DNA of 64,000 nt from Treponema sp. (GCA_016293495.1 JAEDED010000001.1:62001-126000); one strand, 5' to 3'. Shown: positions 9,585-18,719, counted from the first letter of the stretch. The notes: generated from the sequence alone by a model not told the origin. Program-made: numbers and translations.

Positions 9585-9701
9585 TTATGAATTAATTTTT
9601 TAAATCTTGTAACGATTTATAAAAACGCCCGCTAACATCTTCAAGAACATATCCTGATTTTGTTAATGGGCTTTTTTTAGAACTTTAGTTCCCTAATTAG
9701 A
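9585..9701 (-). other. Scar between glnN and the truncated Rhs gene
   Basis: 117 bases after the glnN stop. One minus frame (9592-9678) encodes a short stop-bounded peptide ending GRFYKSLQDLKN, possibly the end of a lost toxin tip. The arms GCCCATTAAC and GTTAGCGGGC followed by GTTTTT could pair as a weak glnN terminator with a long loop. Both readings are tentative. Confidence 0.35.
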
Positions 9702-11798
9702 TTATCTTACGCTGTAAAGCAAATCGCCGTAGCTTGGTACTGGCCATTTTGCTGATGGAACGTATCCTTCAAGTTCATCAACGTTAGCACGAAGTTCGTT
9801 CATAAGTGGAATTACTTTTGTGCAGAAGTATGAAGCTACTTCACCAGCTTCTGAAACTGTCTGTGCATTGCATTCAGCTTTTTCAAGTGCCTGAACTTTG
9901 CTGTAGATTTCTGCTGTAAGAGCGCTTACTTTCTTTAAGAGTTCTGTTTCGTATGAAGCATCGATTTCTGCATCAACTGCTTTCTTTGAAGCAACAACTC
10001 CGGCAAGTTCGTTTGCATATGAGCTTGCAACAGGGAGATACAACTTTTTAGTCATATCAATCATTGTCAAAGCTTCGATGTTGATAATCTTTGAATAGTT
10101 TTCGTTCTGGATTTCAAAACGAGATTTTGCTTCAACGTCTGTAAAGATTCCGTGTTTTGCAAACATATCCATGTTCTGCTTGTCACAGAGGTGAGCAAGA
10201 GCTTCTGGGGTAGTCTTGAGGTTGAGAAGTCCGCGTGATTCAGCTTCTTTAACCCATTCATCTGAGTAACCGTTTCCGTTGAAAATGATTCTCTTGTGTT
10301 CTTTGATTGTTTTGAGAATGAGTGCAGAAACTGCAGCTTTCAAATCTTTAGCACCTTCGAGTTCATCAGCGAACTGACTCAAGATGTCAGCTACTGCTGT
10401 GTTCAACATGATGTTACAACATGCGATTGAATCATTTGATCCAAGTGAACGGAATTCGAACTTGTTACCAGTGAAGGCAAATGGTGAAGTTCTGTTACGG
10501 TCTGTTGTATCTTTATTAAAGTCTGGGAGAACTGTTACGCCAATCTGCATCTTTTCTTTTGCATGTGCACCGTAAGGTTTTCCTGATTCGAGTGCTTCGA
10601 GGATTGCAGTAAGTTCATCTCCCAAGAAGATTGAGATGATAGCTGGAGGTGCTTCGTTAGCTCCAAGACGATGATCGTTTCCTGCAGATGCAACAGAAAT
10701 ACGAAGGAGATCCTGGTGTTCATCTACAGCGCGGATAACTGCTGCAAGGAACAAAAGGAACTGTGCGTTCTGGTCAGGTGTTGCACCTGGATCGAGAAGG
10801 TTCTTTCCTGTGTTTGTAGAAATTGACCAGTTGTTATGTTTACCAGATCCGTTAACTCCGGCAAATGGTTTTTCGTGAAGGAGACAAACCATTCCGTGTT
10901 TTGATGCAACTTTGCGCATCATTTCCATTGTTAACTGGTTGTGGTCACAAGCAAGGTTTGTTGTTGAGAATATTGGTGCAAGTTCGTGCTGTGCAGGAGC
11001 AACTTCGTTGTGTTCTGTCTTTGCAAGGATTCCAAGCTTCCAGAGTTCTTCGTTAAGATCTTTCATGAATGCCTGAACTCTTGGTTTGATCATACCGAAG
11101 TAGTGATCTTCGAGTTCCTGTCCTTTAGGAGCTTTAGCACCGAACAATGTGCGGCCTGTGTAAATCAAGTCAGGGCGTTTGTCGTAAACTGATTTGTCTA
11201 CGAGGAAGTATTCCTGTTCTGGACCTACAGTTGTTTTAACTGAAGTAACAGCTTCGTTTCCGTCAAAAAGTTTAAGAACGCGAACTGCCTGTTTTGAAAT
11301 TGCTTCCATTGAGCGAAGAAGTGGAGTCTTTTTATCAAGAGCTTCACCTGTGTATGAACAGAATGCTGTAGGAATACAGAGTGTTCCGTCTTTGATGAAT
11401 GCATATGAAGTTGGGTCCCATGCTGTGTAACCGCGAGCTTCGAATGTTGCACGAATTCCGCCTGATGGGAAAGAAGATGCATCAGGTTCACCCTGAACTA
11501 ATTCTTTACCAGAGAATTCCATGATAATTCCGCCTTCTTTTGTAGGCTGAATGAATGCATCATGTTTTTCAGCAGTAACACCAGTCAAAGGCTGGAACCA
11601 GTGTGTAAAATGTGTTGCACCTTTTTCAATTGCCCAGTCTTTCATAGCATTAGCTACTACGTTAGCAACTGAAGGATCGAGTTTTTCTCCGCCTTCAATT
11701 GTTTTCATAAGCTGCTTATATGTTTCTTTTGGTAAGCGAGCTTTCATTGTTGCTTCGTTGAAAACGTTTTCACCGAAAATTGATGTTACTTTGTCCAT
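9702..11798 (-). CDS. glnN: Glutamine synthetase type III (GSIII)
   Basis: ATP-dependent conversion of glutamate and ammonia to glutamine in the cytoplasm. At 698 residues it is the long GSIII type, not GSI or GSII. Recognisable regions include the GSIII start ([16 protein letters not shown]), [12 protein letters not shown], the Glu-rich [25 protein letters not shown], and the ATP/ammonium-site stretch [18 protein letters not shown]. The SD is GGAGG before the ATG at 11798. It stands alone behind a promoter with two leader hairpins. Co-ordination with amt-PII is suggested by near-identical promoter-leader architecture. Confidence 0.95.
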   Translation of the reverse strand: MDKVTSIFGENVFNEATMKARLPKETYKQLMKTIEGGEKLDPSVANVVANAMKDWAIEKGATHFTHWFQPLTGVTAEKHDAFIQPTKEGGIIMEFSGKELVQGEPDASSFPSGGIRATFEARGYTAWDPTSYAFIKDGTLCIPTAFCSYTGEALDKKTPLLRSMEAISKQAVRVLKLFDGNEAVTSVKTTVGPEQEYFLVDKSVYDKRPDLIYTGRTLFGAKAPKGQELEDHYFGMIKPRVQAFMKDLNEELWKLGILAKTEHNEVAPAQHELAPIFSTTNLACDHNQLTMEMMRKVASKHGMVCLLHEKPFAGVNGSGKHNNWSISTNTGKNLLDPGATPDQNAQFLLFLAAVIRAVDEHQDLLRISVASAGNDHRLGANEAPPAIISIFLGDELTAILEALESGKPYGAHAKEKMQIGVTVLPDFNKDTTDRNRTSPFAFTGNKFEFRSLGSNDSIACCNIMLNTAVADILSQFADELEGAKDLKAAVSALILKTIKEHKRIIFNGNGYSDEWVKEAESRGLLNLKTTPEALAHLCDKQNMDMFAKHGIFTDVEAKSRFEIQNENYSKIINIEALTMIDMTKKLYLPVASSYANELAGVVASKKAVDAEIDASYETELLKKVSALTAEIYSKVQALEKAECNAQTVSEAGEVASYFCTKVIPLMNELRANVDELEGYVPSAKWPVPSYGDLLYSVR

Positions 11799-11824
11799 AA
11801 TAGACCTCCGTCTTTTTTTGCTTC

Positions 11825-11966
11825 AAAACAAAAGGCGCCGTGACTATTCCCAGATATGCATACTCTGAGATTAACCACGACGCCCTTGCCGAATTAATTA
11901 CAAATTAAAATGTGATAAAAACAAAAAAGGTCGAAGAGAGCTCACGCTTCTTCGACCTCATTGCCG
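11825..11966 (-). promoter_or_regulatory. Tandem-hairpin leader of glnN
   Basis: Hairpin I follows AAACGGCAATG: a 10-bp perfect stem (11928-11937 with 11949-11958) ends in TTTTTTGTTTTT. Hairpin II follows CGGCAAGG (about 11832-11888): arms GGGCGTCGTG and CACGGCGCC pair with small bulges, ending TTTTGTTTTG. purA upstream already has its own terminator at 12034-12057, so these are extra structures inside the glnN transcript. Closely parallel to the amt leader. The SD GGAGG lies after hairpin II. Confidence 0.7.
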
Positions 11967-11978
11967 TTTGATGATTCT

Positions 11979-12007
11979 GTTATACAGCGATAAAAAAAAA
12001 CTGTCAA
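11979..12007 (-). promoter_or_regulatory. glnN promoter
   Basis: Minus-strand TTGACA (12002-12007), 17-bp spacer, TATAAC (11979-11984), then AGAATCATCAAACGGCAA. Matches the amt promoter almost base for base from the -10 to the hairpin. Confidence 0.78.
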
Positions 12008-12025
12008 TATTAAAAAATATATTTT

Positions 12026-12057
12026 CGAAAAAAAATCGCCACCCGAAAGTAGCGATT
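12026..12057 (-). terminator. purA terminator
   Basis: Minus-strand stem ATCGCTAC / GTGGCGAT with loop TTTCGG, followed by eight T. Confidence 0.85.
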
Positions 12058-12073
12058 CATATTCAGAAATTAA

Positions 12074-13297
12074 TTATTTCCAAGGATTTTTACGAATGAA
12101 TGTATCGTTGCGTTCATATCCAACTGAAATAATTGTAACAGGTGTTTCACAATAGTCTTCGATGAACTTGATATAATCTTTTGCCTGTTCTGGAAGTTCT
12201 TCGTAAGAACGGCAGTTCTTAAGTTCTTTCTTCCATCCAGTGAATTTTTTAAGAATAGGTTTTGCAGCTTCCATGTCTTTTACGTTTGCAGGGAAGTCTG
12301 TTACTTCTTTACCGTTGATATCGTAAGCAACACAAGCTTCGATCTGATCCATTGCATCGTAAATATCAAGGTGAGTAAGAACAAGACCGTCAAGTGAGTT
12401 AACACGACAAGCATAACGGAGAGCAACGAGGTCAAGGTAACCACAACGGCGAGCGCGTCCAGTTGTTACACCGTATTCACGACCAGTGTCGCGAACGTAC
12501 TGACAAAGTTCACCTTCACTTTCGTTGTTGAATTCTGTAGGCATTGGACCGTTACCAACACGAGTCTGGTAAGCCTTGAATACACCTACAATCTGATCGA
12601 GGTCGTGAGGTCCGATTCCACAACCAGAAGAAGCACCTGCAGCACAAGAAGCTCCAGAACTTACATATGGATATGTACCGCTGTCGATGTCAAGCATAGC
12701 ACCCTGAGCACCTTCAAACAAAATGTTTTCGCCTTTAACCTTGTGCATTTCTGCAGCCATGTTAACGCGCATGCTCAAAAGCTGATCTCTGTATTTATCA
12801 AGGTAAGCCTTGTCTTCGCCGTCAAACTCAGCCATTTTTTCTGGCCAGTCAAGGTCAGCAAGACGAACACCGTCACGGTGAGCTTTTTCAGCATAAGCGA
12901 TTCCCATTCCGCGACCTGTTGTACCGATTGGACGTTTTCGAGCTGCATCGCGATCTTTGTCCATCTGACGGTAGCGAGGAAGAATCAACTGTGCACGGTC
13001 AGAAATAAAAACACGACCTTCCCAGTTAATTCCATTTTCTTTCAACATCTGCAATTCGTTGAAGAAAGCTTCAGCATCAATAACCATTCCTGAACCAAGG
13101 AATACTTTTTTATCGTTATAGAGGATTCCAGATGGAACCTGGTGAAGGGCATACTGTTTTCCGTCAACTACGATTGTGTGACCAGCATTTGGACCACCAG
13201 CATAGCGAACAACATATTTAGCATCTTCAGCAAGGTAATCTACGATTTTACCTTTTCCTTCATCTCCCCACTGGGCACCAATTACAACTACGTTCAT
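12074..13297 (-). CDS. purA: Adenylosuccinate synthetase
   Basis: Joins IMP and aspartate using GTP in the first AMP-specific step of purine synthesis. The N-terminal P-loop is GDEGKGK (residues 11-17, catalytic Asp12), and GGPNAGHT supplies His40. Later motifs include RPIGTTGRGMGIAYAEK, FEGAQGAMLDID and the C-terminal ISVGYERNDTFI. At 407 residues it is somewhat shorter than the ~430 of E. coli PurA, but it appears complete. The SD GGAGG precedes the ATG. Single-gene unit with its own promoter and terminator, without the leader hairpins seen on glnN. Confidence 0.95.
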   Translation of the reverse strand: MNVVVIGAQWGDEGKGKIVDYLAEDAKYVVRYAGGPNAGHTIVVDGKQYALHQVPSGILYNDKKVFLGSGMVIDAEAFFNELQMLKENGINWEGRVFISDRAQLILPRYRQMDKDRDAARKRPIGTTGRGMGIAYAEKAHRDGVRLADLDWPEKMAEFDGEDKAYLDKYRDQLLSMRVNMAAEMHKVKGENILFEGAQGAMLDIDSGTYPYVSSGASCAAGASSGCGIGPHDLDQIVGVFKAYQTRVGNGPMPTEFNNESEGELCQYVRDTGREYGVTTGRARRCGYLDLVALRYACRVNSLDGLVLTHLDIYDAMDQIEACVAYDINGKEVTDFPANVKDMEAAKPILKKFTGWKKELKNCRSYEELPEQAKDYIKFIEDYCETPVTIISVGYERNDTFIRKNPWK

Positions 13298-13338
13298 TTA
13301 AAATAACCTCCGCGAATTTCACAAGTCGCTTACAACCC

Positions 13339-13367
13339 ATTATATAGCAAAAAAAAGTGGGTTTCAA
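13339..13367 (-). promoter_or_regulatory. purA promoter
   Basis: Minus-strand TTGAAA (13362-13367), 17-bp spacer containing eight T, TATAAT (13339-13344), about 40 bases from the ATG. No hairpin in the leader. Confidence 0.75.
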
Positions 13368-13440
13368 TTACCTTCAGATGTAAATGGGTTAATTATCCTG
13401 ACCCCTTCAATCTGCTGTAGGCAAATTCATTTGACATGAA

Positions 13441-13890
13441 TTAATGATTTTCTTCAAACCAGTTTTCGAGCTTTAACGAAAATTTTTCTTCGATTTCAGA
13501 AAAATGTCTGGAATTTCTTGTAACAAGAATCATATCTTCTGCAATTGCTGTGGCTGCAATCTGAGTGTCGGCATAGGGGAGATTATGACCGGATTCTTCT
13601 ATGGCTGAACGAATCTTTGCATGAATTTCTGCTGCACTTTTTGTAAAATTTATTATAGGAAAAGACTGTTCCACATCATCGTATACATATTTTGAAAGTT
13701 CTTTTTTACGAAGTCCTTCCGGTAATCGTTCCAAACCGTAAACAAGTTCGTGCCAGGTTAAAACACTTATAGCCATATCCGAGGAATGTTCACCGATTTT
13801 TTTTATAACCTTAAAATCTGGCGCAAACTTTACAATTTCTGAAATAATATTTGTATCAAGAAGATAATGTGGTAAATCCCCGCTATTCAT
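13441..13890 (-). CDS. VapC-type PIN-domain toxin
   Basis: 149-residue PIN-domain protein, expected to be a Mg-dependent ribonuclease and the toxin of a type II pair. The acidic site is visible: D12 (LLDTN), E48 (LTWHELV), D108 (LPYADTQIA), with the T124-x-N126 (VTRNSRHF) end motif. It overlaps the antitoxin gene by 8 bases and follows it, the usual antitoxin-first order. All catalytic residues are present, so it looks intact. RNA target unknown. Confidence 0.85.
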   Translation of the reverse strand: MNSGDLPHYLLDTNIISEIVKFAPDFKVIKKIGEHSSDMAISVLTWHELVYGLERLPEGLRKKELSKYVYDDVEQSFPIINFTKSAAEIHAKIRSAIEESGHNLPYADTQIAATAIAEDMILVTRNSRHFSEIEEKFSLKLENWFEENH

Positions 13891-14218
13891 GGTTGCTCTC
13901 CATTATTCCATCCCAGACATTATCTTCAAAAAAAGCGTTTGTATCTTTGCAGCGTGCATTATTAAAAAGTTGCTCCACCTCAGAATCAGAATACAAATCC
14001 TTATTGCGTTCATGAAAATCTTTTACCCGATCAAGAAAAGACATGTGAGAACGATTTTTGCTTGCTTGATTCAAAAGTTTATTGTAATCATCAACAGAAA
14101 TTACAACTGCTACTTCTTTATTCCGCCTTGAAAGAAAAACCGGCCCTTCAGCCTCTGCCTTGTGAATATAAAACGGTAACTTATTTTTAGCCTCGAAAAC
14201 TGGTATCGCTTCTGACAT
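13883..14218 (-). CDS. Phd/YefM-family antitoxin
   Basis: 111-residue protein with the Phd/YefM N-terminal fold signature (FEAKNKLPFYIHKAEAEGPVFLSRRNKEVAVVISVDDYNKL) that binds operator DNA, and an acidic C-terminal tail (FFEDNVWDGIM) expected to wrap the PIN toxin. Overlaps vapC by 8 bases. Palindromic AATAGCTATAGC and TATAGCTATA sequences around the promoter are the likely autoregulatory operator. Confidence 0.82.
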   Translation of the reverse strand: MSEAIPVFEAKNKLPFYIHKAEAEGPVFLSRRNKEVAVVISVDDYNKLLNQASKNRSHMSFLDRVKDFHERNKDLYSDSEVEQLFNNARCKDTNAFFEDNVWDGIMESNHE

Positions 14219-14256
14219 ACATGCCTCGTTTTTATGTGGAATTTGTATTTAATGAA

Positions 14257-14299
14257 ATTATAGAATGCTATAGCTATTTCGTCAATTTTATATAGCTAT
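14257..14299 (-). promoter_or_regulatory. Promoter and operator of the Phd/VapC pair
   Basis: Minus-strand TTGACG (14280-14285), 17-bp spacer, TATAAT (14257-14262). TAGCTAT palindromes occur in the spacer (about 14267-14278) and just upstream of the -35 (14290-14299), placed as expected for antitoxin autorepression. Confidence 0.65.
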
Positions 14300-14325
14300 A
14301 AAAAAACCCCCGCACTTGCGGAGGC
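14300..14325 (-). terminator. dapL terminator
   Basis: Minus-strand CCTCCGCA / TGCGGGGG stem followed by seven T, about 100 bases beyond the dapL stop and immediately before the TA promoter. A smaller GC hairpin (CCAGGGG ... CCCTGG) lies between it and dapL. Confidence 0.78.
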
Positions 14326-14422
14326 TTTGACTTTAATTAGTAACTGTTATCTGATGGAACGACAAACACAGAAACCAGGGAGATTACCCCTGGCTATTAA
14401 TACTGCTGTATTCATGCAAAAT

Positions 14423-15622
14423 TTACTTTCCGTACTTAGCCTTAATTCTTTCAACTGCTTCGATTGTGCGTTCTTTGTTGCCGAATGCTGTCAGGCGCAA
14501 AAAGCCTTCACCGCATTTACCGAAGCCTGAGCCTGGAGTTCCTACGACGTTGCATTGGTCGAGAAGTTCGTCGAAGAATGACCATGAAGTATAGCCTTCT
14601 GGTACTTTGAACCAGATGTATGGGGAATAAATTCCGCCGTAGCATTTGAAGCCTGCTTCTGTAAGGCCGTCAAAAATGATTTTTGCGTTAGCGCGGTAGT
14701 AGTTCAAATTTTCCTGAATCTGTTTCTGACCGATGTCGGAATAAATTGCTTCGGCCGCGCGCTGTGTGATATATGAAACGCCGTTGAACTTTGTTGACTG
14801 GCGGCGGAACCACATTGCGTTGAGTTCAGTTCCATCAAATACAAGGTCATGTGGAACTACGGTATAACCACAGCGTACTCCAGTAAAGCCTGCAGTTTTT
14901 GAGAATGAACGGAGCTCGATTGCACAAGTGCGTGCACCTTCGATTTCGTAAATTGATTTTGGAATTGAATTGTCTGTGATGAATGCTTCGTAAGCTGCAT
15001 CAAAGAGAATTACCGAGTGATGTTTGTTTGCGTAATCAACCCATTCCTTTAACTGTTCGCGAGTTGCAACTGATCCGGTCGGATTGTTTGGAAAGCACAA
15101 ATAAATAATGTCTGGAACTTCGTCGCCTTCAGCAGGAACTTTTGGACTGAAACCGTTTTCTTCTGTACAAGGCATGATGATTACATTATTTTTGCGGCCG
15201 TACATAATGTTAGTATCAAGATAAACTGGATAAACAGGATCACAGATTGCAACTTTGTTATCAACAGAAAAAATATCACCGATGTTTCCACAGTCAGATT
15301 TTGCACCGTCTGACAAAAAGATTTCTGATTTATCCATTTTGATTCCACGGTCTGTAAAATCGTATTTCAAAATCTTTTCGATAATAAAATCATATCCAGT
15401 TTCTGGTGGATATCCACGGAATGTTTTTTCATCTGCCATTTCATCAACAGCCTTGTACATTGCTTCGATAACTGCAGGACACAAAGGTTTTGTTACATCC
15501 CCGATTGAAAGTTTGATGACATCAGCTTCTGGATGTGCTGCCTGATATTCGCGCTGCTTTTTTCCTACTGTTGAAAAAAGATAATTTGCTTCAAGGTCAA
15601 GAAAGTTCTTGTTGATCTTCAT
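14423..15622 (-). CDS. dapL: LL-diaminopimelate aminotransferase
   Basis: PLP enzyme that converts tetrahydrodipicolinate directly to LL-diaminopimelate with glutamate as amino donor, for peptidoglycan and lysine. 399 residues, fold type I. The cofactor site shows N180 (FPNNPTG), D208 and Y211 (FDAAYEAF) and the Schiff-base Lys242 ([15 protein letters not shown]). The family-typical start is [29 protein letters not shown] before the ATG. The promoter overlaps the end of the upstream hydrolase gene and is followed by a large hairpin leader. Confidence 0.93.
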   Translation of the reverse strand: MKINKNFLDLEANYLFSTVGKKQREYQAAHPEADVIKLSIGDVTKPLCPAVIEAMYKAVDEMADEKTFRGYPPETGYDFIIEKILKYDFTDRGIKMDKSEIFLSDGAKSDCGNIGDIFSVDNKVAICDPVYPVYLDTNIMYGRKNNVIIMPCTEENGFSPKVPAEGDEVPDIIYLCFPNNPTGSVATREQLKEWVDYANKHHSVILFDAAYEAFITDNSIPKSIYEIEGARTCAIELRSFSKTAGFTGVRCGYTVVPHDLVFDGTELNAMWFRRQSTKFNGVSYITQRAAEAIYSDIGQKQIQENLNYYRANAKIIFDGLTEAGFKCYGGIYSPYIWFKVPEGYTSWSFFDELLDQCNVVGTPGSGFGKCGEGFLRLTAFGNKERTIEAVERIKAKYGK

Positions 15623-15670
15623 AATAGCTCCTGTATTTTCCTGCGGGAATTTTTTTCGCCCGTAAATTTT

Positions 15671-15756
15671 TTAAACAAAAAAAGAGGTCGTAGACTTTGC
15701 CGCGATGTTGTCTGATGACAGTTTCGCTAAAAAATCTACGACCTCTTTGCCGTTTT
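15671..15756 (-). promoter_or_regulatory. Hairpin leader of dapL
   Basis: Begins AAACGGCAAAG on the minus strand. A 14-bp perfect outer stem (15735-15748 with 15681-15694) ends in TTTTTTTG. The loop holds GCGAAACTGTC ... GACA and a second copy of CGGCAAAG directly before the 3' arm. Nearly the same sequence occurs before pyrG on the other strand. Terminator-like, lying between promoter and SD. Confidence 0.72.
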
Positions 15757-15766
15757 CATATTATTT

Positions 15767-15796
15767 ATATTAATTATTCTCTGGTGTAATTGTCAA
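15767..15796 (-). promoter_or_regulatory. dapL promoter
   Basis: Minus-strand TTGACA (15791-15796), 18-bp spacer, TAATAT (15767-15772). The -35 abuts the stop codon of the upstream hydrolase gene. Confidence 0.65.
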
Positions 15797-16321
15797 TTAC
15801 TTAATGACAGCCTGCTGCATCTGCATTGTTGTGATTGCAGCTGCATGAGATTCCGGTGTAACGCAGGCGCAGAGATTTTTGTAAACTGTAATTGCAAGTT
15901 CCGGGAATGCAGCTTTAATCGCAGCGTAATTTGAAGCGACACAGATTCCTGTACAAGTTCCACACATCTGAATATCTTCTACATTGGAATCATTCATAGA
16001 CTTTTCAAAAAATTCTTTCCAGCCTGCAAAACCAAATGACGGTTTATTTACATATTTATCTGTCACAGCCGCGATTGGTTCTACAACCTGCCAGCCATCA
16101 CTGTTTTCAATACAGTGGGGAACAGGAAGATTTTTTCCTTCCTGAGTCTCAAGGTAATTTTCCTGATGTGTGTCACGGGTTGCGATGATTGTGTAGCCCT
16201 TTGCTTTGAGTTCTTTTGCTTTTTCTACAATTGCAGGAATCATTTCTGTTGCCGCATCATTTTTTAATGCACCTGTTGTAAAATCATTCTGCATGTCGAT
16301 GATGATAAAATATTTTGACAT
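15797..16321 (-). CDS. Cysteine hydrolase, nicotinamidase/isochorismatase-like
   Basis: 174-residue isochorismatase-fold hydrolase with the nicotinamidase-type catalytic triad: D9 (IIDMQNDF), K93 (NKPSFGF) and C127 (CGTCTGICVASN). Metal-ligand-type residues occur at D50/H52 (ATRDTHQEN) and H69. Nicotinamide to nicotinate is the likely reaction, but substrate cannot be fixed from sequence. Its ATG directly follows the stop of the lipoprotein gene (TAAATG), so the two form an operon. Confidence 0.82.
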   Translation of the reverse strand: MSKYFIIIDMQNDFTTGALKNDAATEMIPAIVEKAKELKAKGYTIIATRDTHQENYLETQEGKNLPVPHCIENSDGWQVVEPIAAVTDKYVNKPSFGFAGWKEFFEKSMNDSNVEDIQMCGTCTGICVASNYAAIKAAFPELAITVYKNLCACVTPESHAAAITTMQMQQAVIK

Positions 16322-17287
16322 TTAATTTTCCTCTGTATCCTTATATTCATTTATCAGGTTTTCTAATTCACTGATAAAGTTTCTATTTTCTTCAGCAAAC
16401 CGATTTAATTCATCTTCAGATATACTTGTCATATTACGTAACTTAATTTCGAAGTGTGCGAAATCAATTATTGAGAGAATTTCTCCTTCCATCCACTCTA
16501 ATCTAGAATCAGGTGAAACACCATTATCAAACAACATTCTTATCGCTTCGATGTTATGACTGCTGATTGCCCACTGAAGTGCAGATGTTCCACTATAATT
16601 CAATTTTGAAAAATCAAGATATTTTCTCATCTCATTAACCATTTCTGTAGAATAATTTCTTACTATCAGATCAACAAGTTTTTCATCCTGCTGTAATATC
16701 TCAATAATTTTTTTATTTGAAAAAAAGGAATCTATGTTTTTTTGATTTTTAGAATCCCAAAGATTATCAATCAAATCTATTAAATCTATCTGTTCAAGAA
16801 TTTCTGGTGAAAGGGAATTTAGAATTTCACTGAAATATTCTCCATGATGCTCAACTAAAATTCGTGACAATAAGTTATAGCCATTATCTGTATACAGAGA
16901 TTCCTTTGTAATTCCTTGTTCTATAATGTAATTTATAAAATCATCCCGACGATATCTTATTGCAAGCTGTAACAAAGTTCTTGAATATTTGAAGCCGTCA
17001 CTTTCTTCAAATATTGATGTATTTACTGATAATCCATTTTCACAGATTAATTGAATTGTTTTGAAATCACATTTTTTGTTGTATGCAAACTCTGCAAGTT
17101 CAATAAGTTCCTTTTCTGATAGAGGTTCATTTTCTTTGAAAAGTGTTTCAATTTTTATATAATTACAGTCTAAAATTTCATTTTCAAGCCGCATCTTAAG
17201 TGGTAACTCAGGTTTCTTTTTACAAGAAATTCCAAATACTGATATCAATAATGCAACTATCAAAGTATTTACCGCAAATTTTTTCAT
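16322..17287 (-). CDS. Ankyrin-repeat lipoprotein
   Basis: 321 residues. Signal peptide and lipobox GISC (Cys22). Ankyrin-like repeats are clearest at YSRTLLQLAIRYRRDDFINYI and SALQWAISSHNIEAIRMLFDNG. The overall plan (lipobox, acidic helical N-terminus, repeats, long C-terminal helix) resembles the Rhs-linked lipoprotein at 6599-7588, so the two are probably paralogues. It is followed with no gap by the hydrolase gene. Function unknown; an envelope scaffold or an orphan immunity protein are both possible. Confidence 0.75.
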   Translation of the reverse strand: MKKFAVNTLIVALLISVFGISCKKKPELPLKMRLENEILDCNYIKIETLFKENEPLSEKELIELAEFAYNKKCDFKTIQLICENGLSVNTSIFEESDGFKYSRTLLQLAIRYRRDDFINYIIEQGITKESLYTDNGYNLLSRILVEHHGEYFSEILNSLSPEILEQIDLIDLIDNLWDSKNQKNIDSFFSNKKIIEILQQDEKLVDLIVRNYSTEMVNEMRKYLDFSKLNYSGTSALQWAISSHNIEAIRMLFDNGVSPDSRLEWMEGEILSIIDFAHFEIKLRNMTSISEDELNRFAEENRNFISELENLINEYKDTEEN

Positions 17288-17348
17288 TTATTCCTCCAAT
17301 TTCTTTTCATCTTAAACAGATTCATTATCATTAACATAAAATCTTCTT

Positions 17349-17626
17349 TTAGATTAAATTTACAATTTGAAATATCATCAGGCAAAGCAATAAAATACAA
17401 ATTGGAATCGCAAATTTATTCCACTCACCTGTTTCAATATCTGTATCAAAAAATAAATAACCAATTACGAATGAACTTATTAAGCTGACTATCATTGTGA
17501 CATATAAAAACCAGTTATATATACTGATATTAAAAAAATGCCATGGTAAAAAAAAATATTCTCAAGAACACTAAAAATAGTTAAATATAACAATTTCGGT
17601 GTGATATCTACTTCATTTTTTTTCAT
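17349..17626 (-). pseudogene. Frameshifted small membrane protein
   Basis: A minus-strand frame starting at the ATG at 17626 (MKKNEVDITPKLLYLTIF) includes a nine-T run and a seven-T run. It stops early, while the next frame continues as membrane-spanning sequence (FLYVTMIVSLISSFVIGYLF ... CLMIFQIVNLI) to a stop at 17349. Read together they make a ~90-residue protein with 2-3 membrane segments broken by a shift, most simply at a homopolymer. Family not recognised. Confidence 0.5.
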
Positions 17627-17684
17627 AACTTCTCTTTCACAATAATACAATCGTCATAATTTTCTTCCAATGAAAATCTGATTC

Positions 17685-17988
17685 CTATTTCCAGTTAATC
17701 AATCCAAGCCCTGCAAGGCAGACGATGATTCCTACAATTTTATTCCAGCTGATTCCTTCTCTATACATAGCGCCTGATGCTTGAATCATTTTTAAGTGCA
17801 TTACCAAAAACTTCTTCGCTTTTTCCAGCGCCATAAATATCTGCGTGATCAAAAAAGTTTGCGCCAAGTTCAATTGAAGTGTGAATGAACTTATTCATTT
17901 CATCCGGAGTTTTCTCAGAAAGACGCATACAGCCAGTGATGACTGCAGGAACTTTTAAATTTGTGTTTCCAAGCTTTACCTGTTTCAT
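17685..17988 (-). pseudogene. Deletion scar: aldo/keto reductase start joined to the end of a small transporter gene
   Basis: From 17988 a frame encodes MKQVKLGNTNLKVPAVITGC...FFDHADIYGAGKSEEVFG, the N-terminal ~70 residues of an aldo/keto reductase with its catalytic-Asp/Tyr region. Near 17775 the match ends after DSSIR. A different frame then encodes ...YREGISWNKIVGIIVC and GLGLINWK, ending at 17685, which looks like the last membrane helix of an EamA/SMR-type transporter. Neither gene is complete, so a deletion appears to have fused two genes. Confidence 0.7.
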
Positions 17989-18017
17989 GATTTATTTCCT
18001 TTTAATATAGAAATGAT

Positions 18018-18719
18018 TTACATCAGCTTTGCATAAAACGAAAACAGAATTACTGTAATAATTCCCGACACTGCAACAGAAAGGCTGCTCATTGCCCCTT
18101 CAACTTCTCCGATTTCCATTGCCTTTGCTGTTCCAAGTGCATGAGAAGAAGTTCCAATTGCAACACCTTTTGCAACCGGATGAGTAATTCTGAAAACCTT
18201 CAAAATCAATTCCGCAAAAATGTTTCCAACAATTCCAGTTATTACGATAGCTGCAACTGTTAACGACGGAATTCCTGCAAACTTTTCTGACATGGCAATG
18301 CCAATTGGAGTGGTAATTGATTTTGGAAGCAGCGCAATAAATTCCGGCTTGCTTAATCCAAAAGCAAGACACATTCCAAAAACAAGTGACAAGCTTGTTA
18401 CAACACCAGAAATAATTCCAAGCAGAATCGCAAGCCAGTTGTCCTTCAATTTTTCAAACTGCTCATAAAGAGGAATTGCAAGACAAACCGTAACTGGTGT
18501 CAGAAGAAACGAAATGAATTTTGTTCCCTGCTTGTATTTTGCAGCATCAAGTTTAAAGATCAAAATAACAGCAATACAAAGTGCTGTAGAAATTAAAAGC
18601 GGATTAAAAACCGGATGCTTAAATTTATTTTTCAGCATTACGCCAAAGGCATAGGTAATGAGAGTGAGGAACACATAAAAGAAAGTAGAATCATTTAAAA
18701 AATTTCTAAGGGTTTCCAT
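18018..18719 (-). CDS. lrgB: LrgB/CidB-family membrane protein
   Basis: 233-residue polytopic protein with the LrgB signature: LLPKSITTPIGIAM followed by VAKGVAIGTSSHALGTAKAMEIGEVEGAMSSLSVAVSGI. The LrgAB/CidAB families affect autolysis and pyruvate or small-metabolite movement in other bacteria. Partner lrgA is on the same strand upstream but is separated by ~240 bases that hold a plus-strand small-RNA-like unit, so lrgB may have its own promoter. Confidence 0.88.
   Translation of the reverse strand: METLRNFLNDSTFFYVFLTLITYAFGVMLKNKFKHPVFNPLLISTALCIAVILIFKLDAAKYKQGTKFISFLLTPVTVCLAIPLYEQFEKLKDNWLAILLGIISGVVTSLSLVFGMCLAFGLSKPEFIALLPKSITTPIGIAMSEKFAGIPSLTVAAIVITGIVGNIFAELILKVFRITHPVAKGVAIGTSSHALGTAKAMEIGEVEGAMSSLSVAVSGIITVILFSFYAKLM

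Noticed and set aside
12605..13093. 162-codon plus-strand frame inside purA
   Set aside because: Antisense shadow of a conserved gene without SD or recognisable domain.
15671..15756. Reading the dapL leader hairpin simply as the terminator of the upstream hydrolase
   Set aside because: The dapL promoter lies between the hydrolase stop and the hairpin, and a near copy precedes pyrG.
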